A DNA stretch of 6,165 nt from Clostridia bacterium (GCA_017452405.1 JAFTMM010000146.1:1-6165), one strand, 5' to 3'; positions 1 through 6,165 are shown, counted from the stretch's first letter. A program made the numbers and translations. Notes: generated by a model not told the origin, from the sequence alone.

Positions 1-13
1 CGTTTACATTTAC

Positions 14-1621
14 TTATTTTGCGTAGTCTACACTACGAAGTTCAAGAATAACGTTGACTTTAATCTGACCGGGATACTGCATCTCAGCTTCGATCTGCTT
101 TGCAATATCACGAGCAAGGAATACGGTAGCCGCGTCGTCTACGACTTCGGGCTTAACTATAATACGCACTTCTCTTCCCGCTTGAATTGCAAACGACTTT
201 TCAACGCCTGCATGAGCGTTTGCTATACTCTCAAGCTGTTCCAATCTCTTAACGTAGTTTTCAAGAGACTCTCTTCTTGCTCCGGGACGAGAACCACTGA
301 TTGCGTCTGCGCATTGAACGATAATTGCTTCAAGAGTCTTAGGTTCAATATCGTTATGATGCGCCGCAATACAATGTATAACTTCTTCGCTTTCCTTATA
401 TTTCTTTGCAATGTCTACGCCAATAGAAATATGAGTACCTTCGGTTTCGTGATCAATCGACTTACCGATATCATGAAGAAGCCCTGCGCGCTTGCAGATA
501 TTGACGTTCGCGCCAAGTTCGGACGCCATATTAGCAGCAAGATGCGAAACCTCAATCGAGTGCTTAAGCACGTTCTGACCGTAACTCGTTCTGAATCTCA
601 TTCTGCCGAGAAGCTTAATTTCTTCGGGATTAAGATTGAACACGCCCGTTTCGAACATAGCGTTTTCACCCGCTTCTTTGATCTGAGTGTCGATTTCTTT
701 AGTAGCTTTTGCGACTACGTCCTCGATTCTACCCGGATGAATACGTCCGTCGGAAATAAGCTTTTCCAGCGTTACGCGGGCAATTTCACGACGAATAGGA
801 TCGAAAGCGGAAAGAACAACGGTGTCCGGCGTATCGTCGATAATAAAATCTACGCCCGTCGCCTGTTCAAGCGCTTTTATGTTTCTACCCTCTCTACCGA
901 TTATTCTGCCTTTCATTTCATCACTGGGCAAAGTAACGGTCGATACGGTAATTTCCGAGCTGTGATCAACGGCGCACCGCTGAACGGATAAGGCAATAAT
1001 TTCTTTAGCGCGCTTATCGCCCTCGTCTTTTGCCTTCATCTCTATTTCACGAACGATTTTTACGGCGTCACGCTTCGCATCGTCCTCCATAATTTCGACG
1101 AGTTGTTTCTTAGCTTCCTCTTTGCTGAGTTCGGCTATTCTTTCGAGTTCGGCTACCATTTTTTCATGAGCCGTGTTAATCTCGGATTTCTTTACGTTGA
1201 TTTCTTCCTGTTGTTGAGCGAGATTATTTTTAATCTGCTCGATACCGTCGAGTTTTGCATCGAGGTTTGCTTCTTTCTTTTCAAGCATACCCTCTTTTTT
1301 ATCTATCGACGCTTCCCTTTGCATGAGACGCTGTTCGTTTCTCTGCATATCTGCAGTACGCTCACGAACTTCGTTGTCAAAGGATTTTCTCTCTTTCTGG
1401 ATCTCAGCCTTGCCTTCAGCAATCGCATCTTTTCTGAGCGCTTTTGCTTCAACGATAGCTTCTTCAACCATCTTATTGGCAAGCTGTTTCGACTTACCGA
1501 TTTTGTTTTTCATTATAAGAACATATATCAGTACTCCGCCGATAGCGCCCAGGATCAGTCCGACTATTGGAAGGACTATCGCAAGCGTTACGGCAACGTC
1601 AGCTATAATTGTTGCTCCCAT
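14..1621 (-). CDS. rny: Ribonuclease Y (Rny), membrane-anchored endoribonuclease
   Basis: RNase Y starts bulk mRNA decay in many Firmicutes by endonucleolytic cleavage, working at the inner face of the cytoplasmic membrane. The 535-residue protein has the standard family order: a single N-terminal hydrophobic helix (about 9-36), a long charged coiled coil rich in Lys, Glu and Ala (about 45-210), a KH RNA-binding domain with the GRIIGREGRNIK loop (238-249), and an HD phosphohydrolase domain with H354, the HD pair H383-D384 (LLHDIGK), H421-H422 and D439 as expected metal ligands. The C-terminal region includes REVRIIVKPE and YPGQIKVNVI, typical of the family. Length is close to the usual 510-530 residues. 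The start is secured by AAAGGAGGT. The stop lies 13 nt from the window edge, so any terminator is outside. No missing key residue or frameshift is seen. Confidence 0.98.
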   Translation of the reverse strand: MGATIIADVAVTLAIVLPIVGLILGAIGGVLIYVLIMKNKIGKSKQLANKMVEEAIVEAKALRKDAIAEGKAEIQKERKSFDNEVRERTADMQRNEQRLMQREASIDKKEGMLEKKEANLDAKLDGIEQIKNNLAQQQEEINVKKSEINTAHEKMVAELERIAELSKEEAKKQLVEIMEDDAKRDAVKIVREIEMKAKDEGDKRAKEIIALSVQRCAVDHSSEITVSTVTLPSDEMKGRIIGREGRNIKALEQATGVDFIIDDTPDTVVLSAFDPIRREIARVTLEKLISDGRIHPGRIEDVVAKATKEIDTQIKEAGENAMFETGVFNLNPEEIKLLGRMRFRTSYGQNVLKHSIEVSHLAANMASELGANVNICKRAGLLHDIGKSIDHETEGTHISIGVDIAKKYKESEEVIHCIAAHHNDIEPKTLEAIIVQCADAISGSRPGARRESLENYVKRLEQLESIANAHAGVEKSFAIQAGREVRIIVKPEVVDDAATVFLARDIAKQIEAEMQYPGQIKVNVILELRSVDYAK

Positions 1622-1627
1622 GAGTTT

Positions 1628-1636
1628 ACCTCCTTT
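1628..1636 (-). promoter_or_regulatory. Strong ribosome binding site of rny
   Basis: AAAGGAGGT lies 6 nt before the rny ATG, the closest match to the anti-16S consensus in the window. It fixes the start at 1619-1621 and predicts efficient initiation independent of recA termination, which lies 59 nt upstream. The rest of that gap is AT-rich, with no hairpin followed by a T run that I could recognise as a terminator. Confidence 0.85.
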
Positions 1637-1680
1637 CAGTTTATATATTTAATGCTATTTAGAGCTTATAACATACTTAA

Positions 1681-2700
1681 TCAGTCCGCTTTTTTTGCAG
1701 CGAACGCCTCTTTGATCTTCGCCTCAACCTCAGATGCAAGTTCTTTATTGCTGTCGAGTAAGTTGCGGAGTTTTTCCTTACCCTGTGCTATGCGTTCGCC
1801 GTTATAACCAAACCACGATCCGCTCTTGGTAAATACTTCGTAAGCAAGTCCAAGGTCTATCAAACAACCTGCCTGACTAATACCTTTACCATAAATTATA
1901 TCGAATTCCGCCGTTTTAAACGGAGGAGCCATTTTATTCTTAACCACTTTGACCTTCGCGCGGTTTCCAACGATTTCCGTTCCGTCCTTAACCGAGTCAA
2001 TTTTACGAATATCAATACGCATGGAAGCGTAGAATTTAAGCGCCTTACCGCCCGGCGTAGTTTCGGGAGAACCGAAGAAAACTCCTACTTTTTCACGAAG
2101 TTGGTTGATAAAAATAATGCAGGTGTTAGTACGTTCTGCCGGCGCAACGAGTTTACGAAGCGCTTTGGACATAAGACGAGCCTGAAGACCGATCTGAGCG
2201 TCTTCCATTTCACCGTCGATTTCCGCTTTAGGGGTAAGAGCGGCAACCGAGTCAACGACGATTACGTCTATTGCTCCGCTGTTAACTAACTCCTCAACGA
2301 TATTGAGCGCCTGCTCGCCACAATCGGGTTGAGAAATATAAAGTTCGTTGAGATTAATTCCGAGGTTCTTAGCATAGCTCGGATCGAGAGCATGTTCTGC
2401 GTCAACGAACGCGACTTTTCCGCCCTTTTTCTGCGCTTCCGCAATGACGTGAAGCGTAAGAGTAGTTTTACCACTCGACTCAGGACCGTAAATCTCAACG
2501 ATACGGCCTCTCGGCATACCGCCGATACCAAGAGCAAGGTCTATGGGAAGGCAACCCGTAGGAATGACGTCAACGGCTTTAATGCTGTCGTCCGTCATCT
2601 TCATAATCGAGCCTTCTCCATGTTCTTTTTTAATTTTCGCTATCGCAAGGTCGAGAGCTTTCTCACGGTCTGCTTCAAGCGCAGTCTTATCTCTTGCCAT
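1681..2700 (-). CDS. recA: Recombinase RecA
   Basis: RecA forms ATP-dependent filaments on single-stranded DNA, catalyses homologous strand exchange and activates LexA self-cleavage. The 339-residue protein is full length and shows every core motif: Walker A GPESSGKT (72-79), AEHALDP (101-107, with the catalytic Glu at 102), Walker B VIVVDSVAAL (146-155), the L1 region EIDGEMEDAQIGLQARLMS (160-178), FINQ with Q200, the L2 loop REKVGVFFGSPETTPGGKAL (202-221), and the downstream KVKVVKNKMAPPF and YGKGIS stretches. The C-terminal tail (about 310-339) is shorter and more mixed in charge (ends AAKKAD) than the acidic tail of E. coli RecA. L1 has AQI where many RecAs have a Ser/Thr/Ala-His-Val/Met trio, and PDCGEQ replaces the common PDTGEQ or PDNGEQ; both look tolerable. 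The start is fixed by AAAGGAG 6 nt upstream. The cinA-recA-rny order is usual in Firmicutes. Confidence 0.98.
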   Translation of the reverse strand: MARDKTALEADREKALDLAIAKIKKEHGEGSIMKMTDDSIKAVDVIPTGCLPIDLALGIGGMPRGRIVEIYGPESSGKTTLTLHVIAEAQKKGGKVAFVDAEHALDPSYAKNLGINLNELYISQPDCGEQALNIVEELVNSGAIDVIVVDSVAALTPKAEIDGEMEDAQIGLQARLMSKALRKLVAPAERTNTCIIFINQLREKVGVFFGSPETTPGGKALKFYASMRIDIRKIDSVKDGTEIVGNRAKVKVVKNKMAPPFKTAEFDIIYGKGISQAGCLIDLGLAYEVFTKSGSWFGYNGERIAQGKEKLRNLLDSNKELASEVEAKIKEAFAAKKAD

Positions 2701-2706
2701 TATTAA

Positions 2707-2713
2707 CTCCTTT
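2707..2713 (-). promoter_or_regulatory. Ribosome binding site of recA, overlapping the cinA stop
   Basis: AAAGGAG lies 6 nt before the recA ATG and shares bases with the cinA stop codon (TAAAGGAG), so the two genes are very probably co-transcribed and translationally linked. The 11-nt gap has no room for a recA-specific promoter or an SOS operator; any LexA control would have to act upstream or within cinA. Confidence 0.8.
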
Positions 2714-3779
2714 ATATACTTTTAAGATACTTGCCAAGTTCAAACAGCGCGGTTGAAATACCTGCATCCGTTATCTCTTTGCGTATATCGTCAACCGACT
2801 TTTTGTCGGAATTTTTCACTTCATGATATTGCGCAAACACGTGAATGGCATTCTTATCGCCGATTGCGACGTAGAACAGCCCCACCTGTCCGTCTTTTTC
2901 CGCAGTAGGTCCTGCGTTTCCCGTAGTTGCGACCGCAATATCACAACCGGACGTAGCAAGCAGACCGCTTGCCATTTCAAACGCCGTGTCTGCAGATACC
3001 GCGCCATTAAACGATATCACCTTTGATGGTACGCCCAAGCGAGAAATTTTGGATTCGTTTGAATAACAAACTATACTTTCAATCAAGGCGCTACTCATGC
3101 CGGGTAAAGCAACGAGCGCCGAGGCGATCCCGCCTCCTGTAAAAGATTCCGCTATCGCTAGTCTTTTGCCCGAAGCAAGTAGCGCGCGTGCTACGCTTTT
3201 TGCAAGCGAAACTTCTTTTAAAGCGTATATACAATCGCTGAGAAGTTCTCCAACTTTGCTCACAACGTCGTTTATTATTGTGGAAGGAACGCTTTTTGAA
3301 TAACGTAAGCGAAGCTCACACTCATTAGACTTTTCATAAAAAAGAAAATCTATTTTGTGCCGGCATTTCATTACCTCTTTTAAAATTTCACGTAGTTCAT
3401 CCTTGCTTTTTCCGAAGGTTTTTATTATAACGGTATTATACTGCACTCTGTCTTTCGTAAGCAAAGGTAAAACCACGTTACGCACACGCTGTTCATCATA
3501 CGAGGAAAACGTTACGAACGTATCGTTTCCGAGAACGTATATACCGTTATCGGTTTCAGGAAGTTCGGGATTAGAAGAAATCCATTTATCCACGTTACCG
3601 CAAATCAGACTTATATTTTTTTCATCCGAAGTAGGAAGAATAATTTCTTCTTCATCGTCGAAGAAGAATATTTTATCAACGATGCAATCCTTATCGGCAA
3701 GCAGAACCGAGAGCCGATCAAAGTCAAATTCTCTGCTCCACAACGTTTTTCTTCCGATTATGATTAAACGTACCGCCAT
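2712..3779 (-). CDS. cinA: CinA-family protein: NMN amidohydrolase-type C-terminal domain with degenerate N-terminal domain
   Basis: CinA proteins couple an N-terminal MoCF-like (COG1058, nucleotide pyrophosphatase) domain to a C-terminal PncC-type domain that converts nicotinamide mononucleotide to nicotinate mononucleotide in pyridine nucleotide salvage. The C-terminal domain (about 190-355) is well preserved: AESFTGGGIA at 210-219, IVCYSNESK with Y239 and K244, GAVS at 259-262, TGNAGP at 286-291 and VGLFYVAIG. A middle region (about 113-187: IIKTFGKSKDELREIL, ECELRLRYS) matches the linker domain of full-length CinA. The first 110 residues are short and lack the hallmarks of the MoCF fold: GTELLLG is replaced by GRKTLWS and no TGGxGPT loop is present. 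Total length is 355 residues against roughly 410 for typical CinA. NMN deamidation is therefore likely and N-terminal activity doubtful. The stop codon overlaps the recA ribosome binding site, a classic cinA-recA arrangement. Confidence 0.88.
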   Translation of the reverse strand: MAVRLIIIGRKTLWSREFDFDRLSVLLADKDCIVDKIFFFDDEEEIILPTSDEKNISLICGNVDKWISSNPELPETDNGIYVLGNDTFVTFSSYDEQRVRNVVLPLLTKDRVQYNTVIIKTFGKSKDELREILKEVMKCRHKIDFLFYEKSNECELRLRYSKSVPSTIINDVVSKVGELLSDCIYALKEVSLAKSVARALLASGKRLAIAESFTGGGIASALVALPGMSSALIESIVCYSNESKISRLGVPSKVISFNGAVSADTAFEMASGLLATSGCDIAVATTGNAGPTAEKDGQVGLFYVAIGDKNAIHVFAQYHEVKNSDKKSVDDIRKEITDAGISTALFELGKYLKSI

Positions 3780-3783
3780 AAAA

Positions 3784-3787
3784 CTCC
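3784..3787 (-). promoter_or_regulatory. Probable ribosome binding site of cinA
   Basis: GGAG lies 4 nt before the ATG at 3777-3779, in the 32-nt gap after the FtsK-like gene. The spacing is shorter than the 6-9 nt seen for recA, rny and pgsA, so initiation may be modest. No other well-placed start is visible nearby. The rest of the gap shows no clear promoter or terminator. Confidence 0.45.
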
Positions 3788-3811
3788 GTGATTATTTAAA
3801 AGCCGATATTA

Positions 3812-5344
3812 TTATTCACCTTTTTCAAATGTCTCGTTAAAAATTTCTTCAAAATCTTCTTCTGTGAGATTTACTTTTTGAGGTCTTGTACCATCGCGAA
3901 CGGTAACCCAACCTTGCTGTTCGAATTGTTCGATTATTCTATCGGCCCGAATATAACCAAGGTTGAATCTTCGTTGCAAAAGATTTGTTGAAACTTTGCC
4001 CTCTTTAATAAAACAGCGCATAATATCTGGGAAGAGTTTTACTAGATATAAATCAGTATTTATCTCTTCAGTATTTATCTCTTCAGGCGTTAGCTCCTCA
4101 TCGGTCATTATAGTTTTTGCAATTTCGGTATCAAAACTAGCTACGTAATTTTCTTTGACGAAGTTAACTACGTCATTTATCTCTTCGTTAGATACGAAGG
4201 GATTTTGAACTCGGACCAAAGTATAATCGTCATTCATAAGCATATCGCCACGACCGATTAAAAGTTCTGCTCCGCTATAGTCTAAAATAACTTTTGAATC
4301 GAATTCAGAATTAACTCTAAAAGCAATACGCGCAGAAAAATTACACTTAATAGTTCCAGTCAAAACCTTAACGGAAGGTCTTTGTGTAGCAAGTACGAGA
4401 TGAATACCTGAAGCTCTGCATTTCTGCACCAAAGTTCTGATTTTACGTTCAATATCTTGCTTTCTAAATAGCATTAAGTCCGCAAGTTCATCCACAATCA
4501 TTACGATATAAGGCATTTTTTCTGCCTTACCTTCTTTAACTAATGAGCATGAATTATACTCTTTAACGTTATGAACTATAATTCCCTCATCCGCCAAGTT
4601 GCGGAATAAGTCATATCGCCTGTTCATCTCGTTAAATAACCAATCAAGAGCATTGATTGCGTGATTAAGTTCAGTTATAGGCGCGCTGAGAAGCAAATGG
4701 GGTAAGTTGCGGTACTGAACATATTCAACCTGTTTCGGATCTACGAGTAATAAACGAAGGTCTTCTGGCGTGCGCTTATAAATCAAACTCATTATAAGAT
4801 TATTGATAAATACCGACTTATCTGTTCCCGTCGCGCCCGCAATAAGAAGATGAGGCATTTTTTCCAACCCGCGCACAATAGATTTACCGTCCACGTCTTT
4901 ACCGATTGCAATAGGCAATTCAAACTTAGTATTAGTAAATGATTCGTCTTCAATAATTTCTTTTAGACCGATAATACCATTGGAGTTATTTTGAATCTCA
5001 ATGCCAATAGTCATACCATTTTCAAATAAAGCTATCCTTACAGACCTGCAATTAAGAGCATACGCAAGATCGTTTTGGCATCCCAATATTTTTTTATAAT
5101 GAGTTGAAGCACTCGGCAAAACTTCAAAACGAGTTACAGACGGACCGGAAACAACGTTTTTTATACTCGCTTTTATTTTAAGGCTTTTGAAAGTTTGTTC
5201 AATGATTTGAATTTTTCTTTCAATTTCTTCCTGACTAACATTAACCGTTTCGTCAATTTGCTTTAGTAAAGAAGCCGGTGGAAAAACGTGCCCATTTAAC
5301 TCTTCATTTGTTTCATTTCTATTAAAATTTTCTTCATTATTCAT
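3812..5344 (-). CDS. FtsK/SpoIIIE-family DNA translocase, soluble form with altered Walker A motif
   Basis: FtsK/SpoIIIE proteins are hexameric ATP-driven pumps that move double-stranded DNA through division septa. Over 510 residues I see an alpha-like region (about 21-136: FPPASLL, GPSVTRFEV, GIEIQN), a motor or beta domain (about 140-400: LPIAIGKDVDGKSIVRGLEK, MPHLLIAGATG, LLVDPKQVEY, Walker B YIVMIVDELADLM with D285-E286, ATQRPSV at 319-325, GAELLIGRGDML) and a C-terminal winged-helix gamma domain (about 434-492: VSTNLLQRRFNLGYIRADR), which in the family reads polarity sequences. Family members usually begin with several transmembrane helices; this one has a short polar Asn/Glu-rich start and none. 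The P-loop reads G170-ATGT-D175-K176-S177, where the family has G-K-S, and the PIPGK motif of the alpha region is missing. It is probably a diverged paralogue of a full-length FtsK elsewhere. Whether it hydrolyses ATP is open. No symbol is given because orthology to ftsK or spoIIIE is unclear. Confidence 0.88.
   Translation of the reverse strand: MNNEENFNRNETNEELNGHVFPPASLLKQIDETVNVSQEEIERKIQIIEQTFKSLKIKASIKNVVSGPSVTRFEVLPSASTHYKKILGCQNDLAYALNCRSVRIALFENGMTIGIEIQNNSNGIIGLKEIIEDESFTNTKFELPIAIGKDVDGKSIVRGLEKMPHLLIAGATGTDKSVFINNLIMSLIYKRTPEDLRLLLVDPKQVEYVQYRNLPHLLLSAPITELNHAINALDWLFNEMNRRYDLFRNLADEGIIVHNVKEYNSCSLVKEGKAEKMPYIVMIVDELADLMLFRKQDIERKIRTLVQKCRASGIHLVLATQRPSVKVLTGTIKCNFSARIAFRVNSEFDSKVILDYSGAELLIGRGDMLMNDDYTLVRVQNPFVSNEEINDVVNFVKENYVASFDTEIAKTIMTDEELTPEEINTEEINTDLYLVKLFPDIMRCFIKEGKVSTNLLQRRFNLGYIRADRIIEQFEQQGWVTVRDGTRPQKVNLTEEDFEEIFNETFEKGE
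4053..4086 (-). repeat. 15-bp tandem repeat, just over two copies, in the FtsK-like linker
   Basis: On the + strand the unit TCAGTATTTATCTCT occurs at 4053-4067 and again, identically, at 4068-4082, followed by a partial third copy (TCAG). Because the unit is 15 bp the reading frame is kept: it encodes repeated E-E-I-N-T in the acidic linker between the motor domain and the gamma domain (about residues 420-430). It looks like a recent slippage duplication in a flexible linker. Confidence 0.85.
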
Positions 5345-5345
5345 C

Positions 5346-5972
5346 TTATTTATCTTCCTTAAATACCGAAGGATATTTGCAGATATAAAGAACGCAGGAA
5401 AGTATTGCCATAAGTGTTCCGAAGGCAAGACATGCAAAGCCGATAATGAAGAATACCATCGCTACAGCGCTGTTAATATAAACTAAATCGGGCACGAGTA
5501 GCATTGCCATTATACCGATCATTTGCGCAACGGTTTTAATTTTACCGGGCATATCCGCAGCTATTATAATATTTTTACTTGCCGCCAATGATCTAAACGC
5601 AGTCATAAACATTTCGCGACAAATAATAACGACGGTAAATACCGTAATTAATATAACGAATGCGGGCGCTACAGTTAAATCAAAAAGTAAGTAACATACC
5701 GACGAGAAAACGTAAATTAGCAAAATTAACGCGCTTCCGCAAAGAAGTTTGTCCGCAGCAGAATCAAAAAGCTTTCCGAAATCTGTTACCATATTCCACT
5801 TTCTCGCGATATAGCCGTCAAGAAAGTCCGTAAAACTTGCTATCGCGAACACACCAAAAGCTATAAAATCGTTGAACTTAGCGAACTCGCCCACTTCCAA
5901 AAAGACTAACGCCACGAAAACGGGAACGAGTAATAATCTTAACATCGTTAATTTATTCGGTAAATTCTTCAT
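5346..5972 (-). CDS. pgsA: CDP-diacylglycerol--glycerol-3-phosphate 3-phosphatidyltransferase (PgsA)
   Basis: This integral membrane enzyme transfers the phosphatidyl group of CDP-diacylglycerol to glycerol-3-phosphate, the committed step toward phosphatidylglycerol and cardiolipin. The 208-residue protein carries the complete CDP-alcohol phosphatidyltransferase signature: D49-xx-D52-G53-xx-A56-R57-(x8)-G66-xxx-D70-xxx-D74, with all four metal-binding or catalytic aspartates. A second stretch typical of PgsA follows (CREMFMTAFRSLAA at about 118-131, then PGKIKTVAQMIG at 142-153). Several hydrophobic segments (about 11-25, 36-47, 77-97, 101-118, 148-166 and 169-196) fit the six-helix fold. The start is the ATG at 5970-5972, which follows AGGGG and lies 20 nt inside the original end of rimO. 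The stop is followed after 1 nt by the start of the FtsK-like gene. At 208 residues it is slightly longer than many bacterial PgsA proteins. Nothing in it looks damaged. Confidence 0.95.
   Translation of the reverse strand: MKNLPNKLTMLRLLLVPVFVALVFLEVGEFAKFNDFIAFGVFAIASFTDFLDGYIARKWNMVTDFGKLFDSAADKLLCGSALILLIYVFSSVCYLLFDLTVAPAFVILITVFTVVIICREMFMTAFRSLAASKNIIIAADMPGKIKTVAQMIGIMAMLLVPDLVYINSAVAMVFFIIGFACLAFGTLMAILSCVLYICKYPSVFKEDK
5355..5360 (-). promoter_or_regulatory. Ribosome binding site of the ftsK-like gene (decides its start)
   Basis: AAGGAA lies 10 nt before the ATG at 5342-5344, within the last codons of pgsA (the F-K-E-D-K end). It favours this ATG, one nucleotide after the pgsA stop, over an upstream in-frame ATG at 5437 that would overlap pgsA by about 90 nt and add 31 residues unlike any FtsK sequence. 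The spacing is slightly long, so initiation may rely on coupling with pgsA termination. Confidence 0.5.
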
Positions 5973-6165
5973 TAGACAATTCCCCTATAAGGTCATATCC
6001 GTCGTAACCGGTAATTCTTACTTTATACGTATTGCCGACTTCAACAAAGTCTGCGCTAAAGTATACTAAACAGTCTATATCGGGAGCATCATACTCAATG
6101 CGCCCCACGAAAAAATTCCTGTCATAGTCGATATTTTAATAAATTACGTCAAGCGTTTTGCCAAC
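5953..6165 (-). pseudogene. rimO: 3' end of rimO (ribosomal protein S12 methylthiotransferase), interrupted by an in-frame TAA
   Basis: RimO is a radical-SAM enzyme that methylthiolates a conserved Asp of ribosomal protein S12. Only the C-terminal TRAM domain, which in this family helps recognise S12, falls in the window; the Fe-S and radical-SAM parts would lie beyond the right edge. Reading leftward from 6165, the frame gives VGKTLDVIY, then TAA at 6136-6138, then NIDYDRNFFVGRIEYDAPDI and on to a natural stop at 5953-5955. The part after the TAA still looks like a RimO tail (YDRN, VGR, YDAPDID, ITGYDGYDLIGE) in the same frame. Relatives usually have an acidic residue where the stop falls, so GAA to TAA is the simplest explanation. 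Either the protein really loses about 60 C-terminal residues or this is a base-call error. Other genes here use TAA as a normal terminator, so code reassignment is unlikely. The family call is firm; pseudogene status is not proven. Confidence 0.75.
5982..5986 (-). promoter_or_regulatory. Ribosome binding site of pgsA
   Basis: AGGGG lies 9 nt before the pgsA ATG and sits inside the last codons of the rimO reading frame. It supports the ATG at 5970-5972 as the start and suggests translational coupling to rimO when that frame is read through. If ribosomes stop at the TAA at 6136-6138 instead, they terminate about 160 nt before the pgsA start, so coupling would be lost or weakened. Confidence 0.6.

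Noticed and set aside
182..991. Long plus-strand open frame (269 codons) opposite rny
   Set aside because: It is fully antisense to the well-supported rny coding sequence, its translation resembles no family I know, and it is composed of Cys/Phe/Arg-rich sequence typical of the complement of a conserved gene.
1665..1673. TGTTATAAG on the minus strand between recA and rny, resembling an extended -10 promoter element
   Set aside because: No matching -35 hexamer is found at 16-18 nt upstream and such AT-rich matches arise easily by chance; an rny promoter here would need transcript-start data.
1103..1807. Plus-strand open frame spanning the rny coiled coil and the recA end
   Set aside because: Phe/Leu/Ser-rich translation is the expected complement of a Lys/Glu-rich coiled coil; it crosses a gene boundary without a ribosome binding site.
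3515..3529. CGAACGTATCGTTTC, resembling a Firmicutes LexA (SOS) box
   Set aside because: The half-sites are separated by 5 nt instead of 4, and it lies inside the cinA coding sequence about 800 nt from the recA start. No better box was seen near recA.
5345..5437. Upstream ATG extending the FtsK-like protein by 31 residues
   Set aside because: It overlaps pgsA by about 90 nt, the added residues match no FtsK sequence, and a ribosome binding site precedes the downstream ATG at 5342-5344.
6136..6138. Reassigned TAA codon or recoding in rimO
   Set aside because: rny, cinA, pgsA and the FtsK-like gene all end with TAA at the expected positions, and no recoding signal was recognised, so an ordinary nonsense change or sequencing error is simpler.

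Overview
The window reads as a compact, single-direction stretch of a low-GC Bacillota (Firmicutes) chromosome, most likely an uncultured clostridial lineage. This rests on the gene order rimO-pgsA-...-cinA-recA-rny, a membrane-anchored RNase Y, AAAGGAGG-type ribosome binding sites and generally AT-rich composition. The organism cannot be named from the sequence alone. All supported genes lie on the minus strand, so transcription runs from high to low coordinates.

In transcription order: (1) the 3' end of rimO (5953-6165), which enters from outside the window and carries an in-frame TAA inside its TRAM domain; (2) pgsA (5346-5972), the phosphatidylglycerophosphate synthase, starting 20 nt inside the original rimO reading frame; (3) a 510-residue FtsK/SpoIIIE-type DNA translocase (3812-5344) with no membrane domain and a substituted Walker A motif; (4) a cinA homologue (2712-3779) with an intact C-terminal NMN-amidohydrolase-type domain but a shortened, degenerate N-terminal domain; (5) recA (1681-2700); (6) rny (14-1621). 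Gaps are 1 nt between pgsA and ftsK, 32 nt between ftsK and cinA, 11 nt between cinA and recA, and 59 nt between recA and rny. No non-coding stretch exceeds 60 nt, and no RNA gene, mobile element, CRISPR array or terminator was seen.

The layout fits an operon or co-transcribed cluster of housekeeping genes: ribosome modification, phospholipid synthesis, chromosome handling, NAD salvage, recombination and mRNA decay. They do not form one pathway; the cluster is a recurrent Firmicutes neighbourhood. I found no convincing evidence for an undescribed system. What deserves attention are departures from the family norm: the rimO nonsense codon, the FtsK-like protein with Asp in place of the P-loop Gly and without membrane anchor, and the eroded N-terminal domain of CinA.
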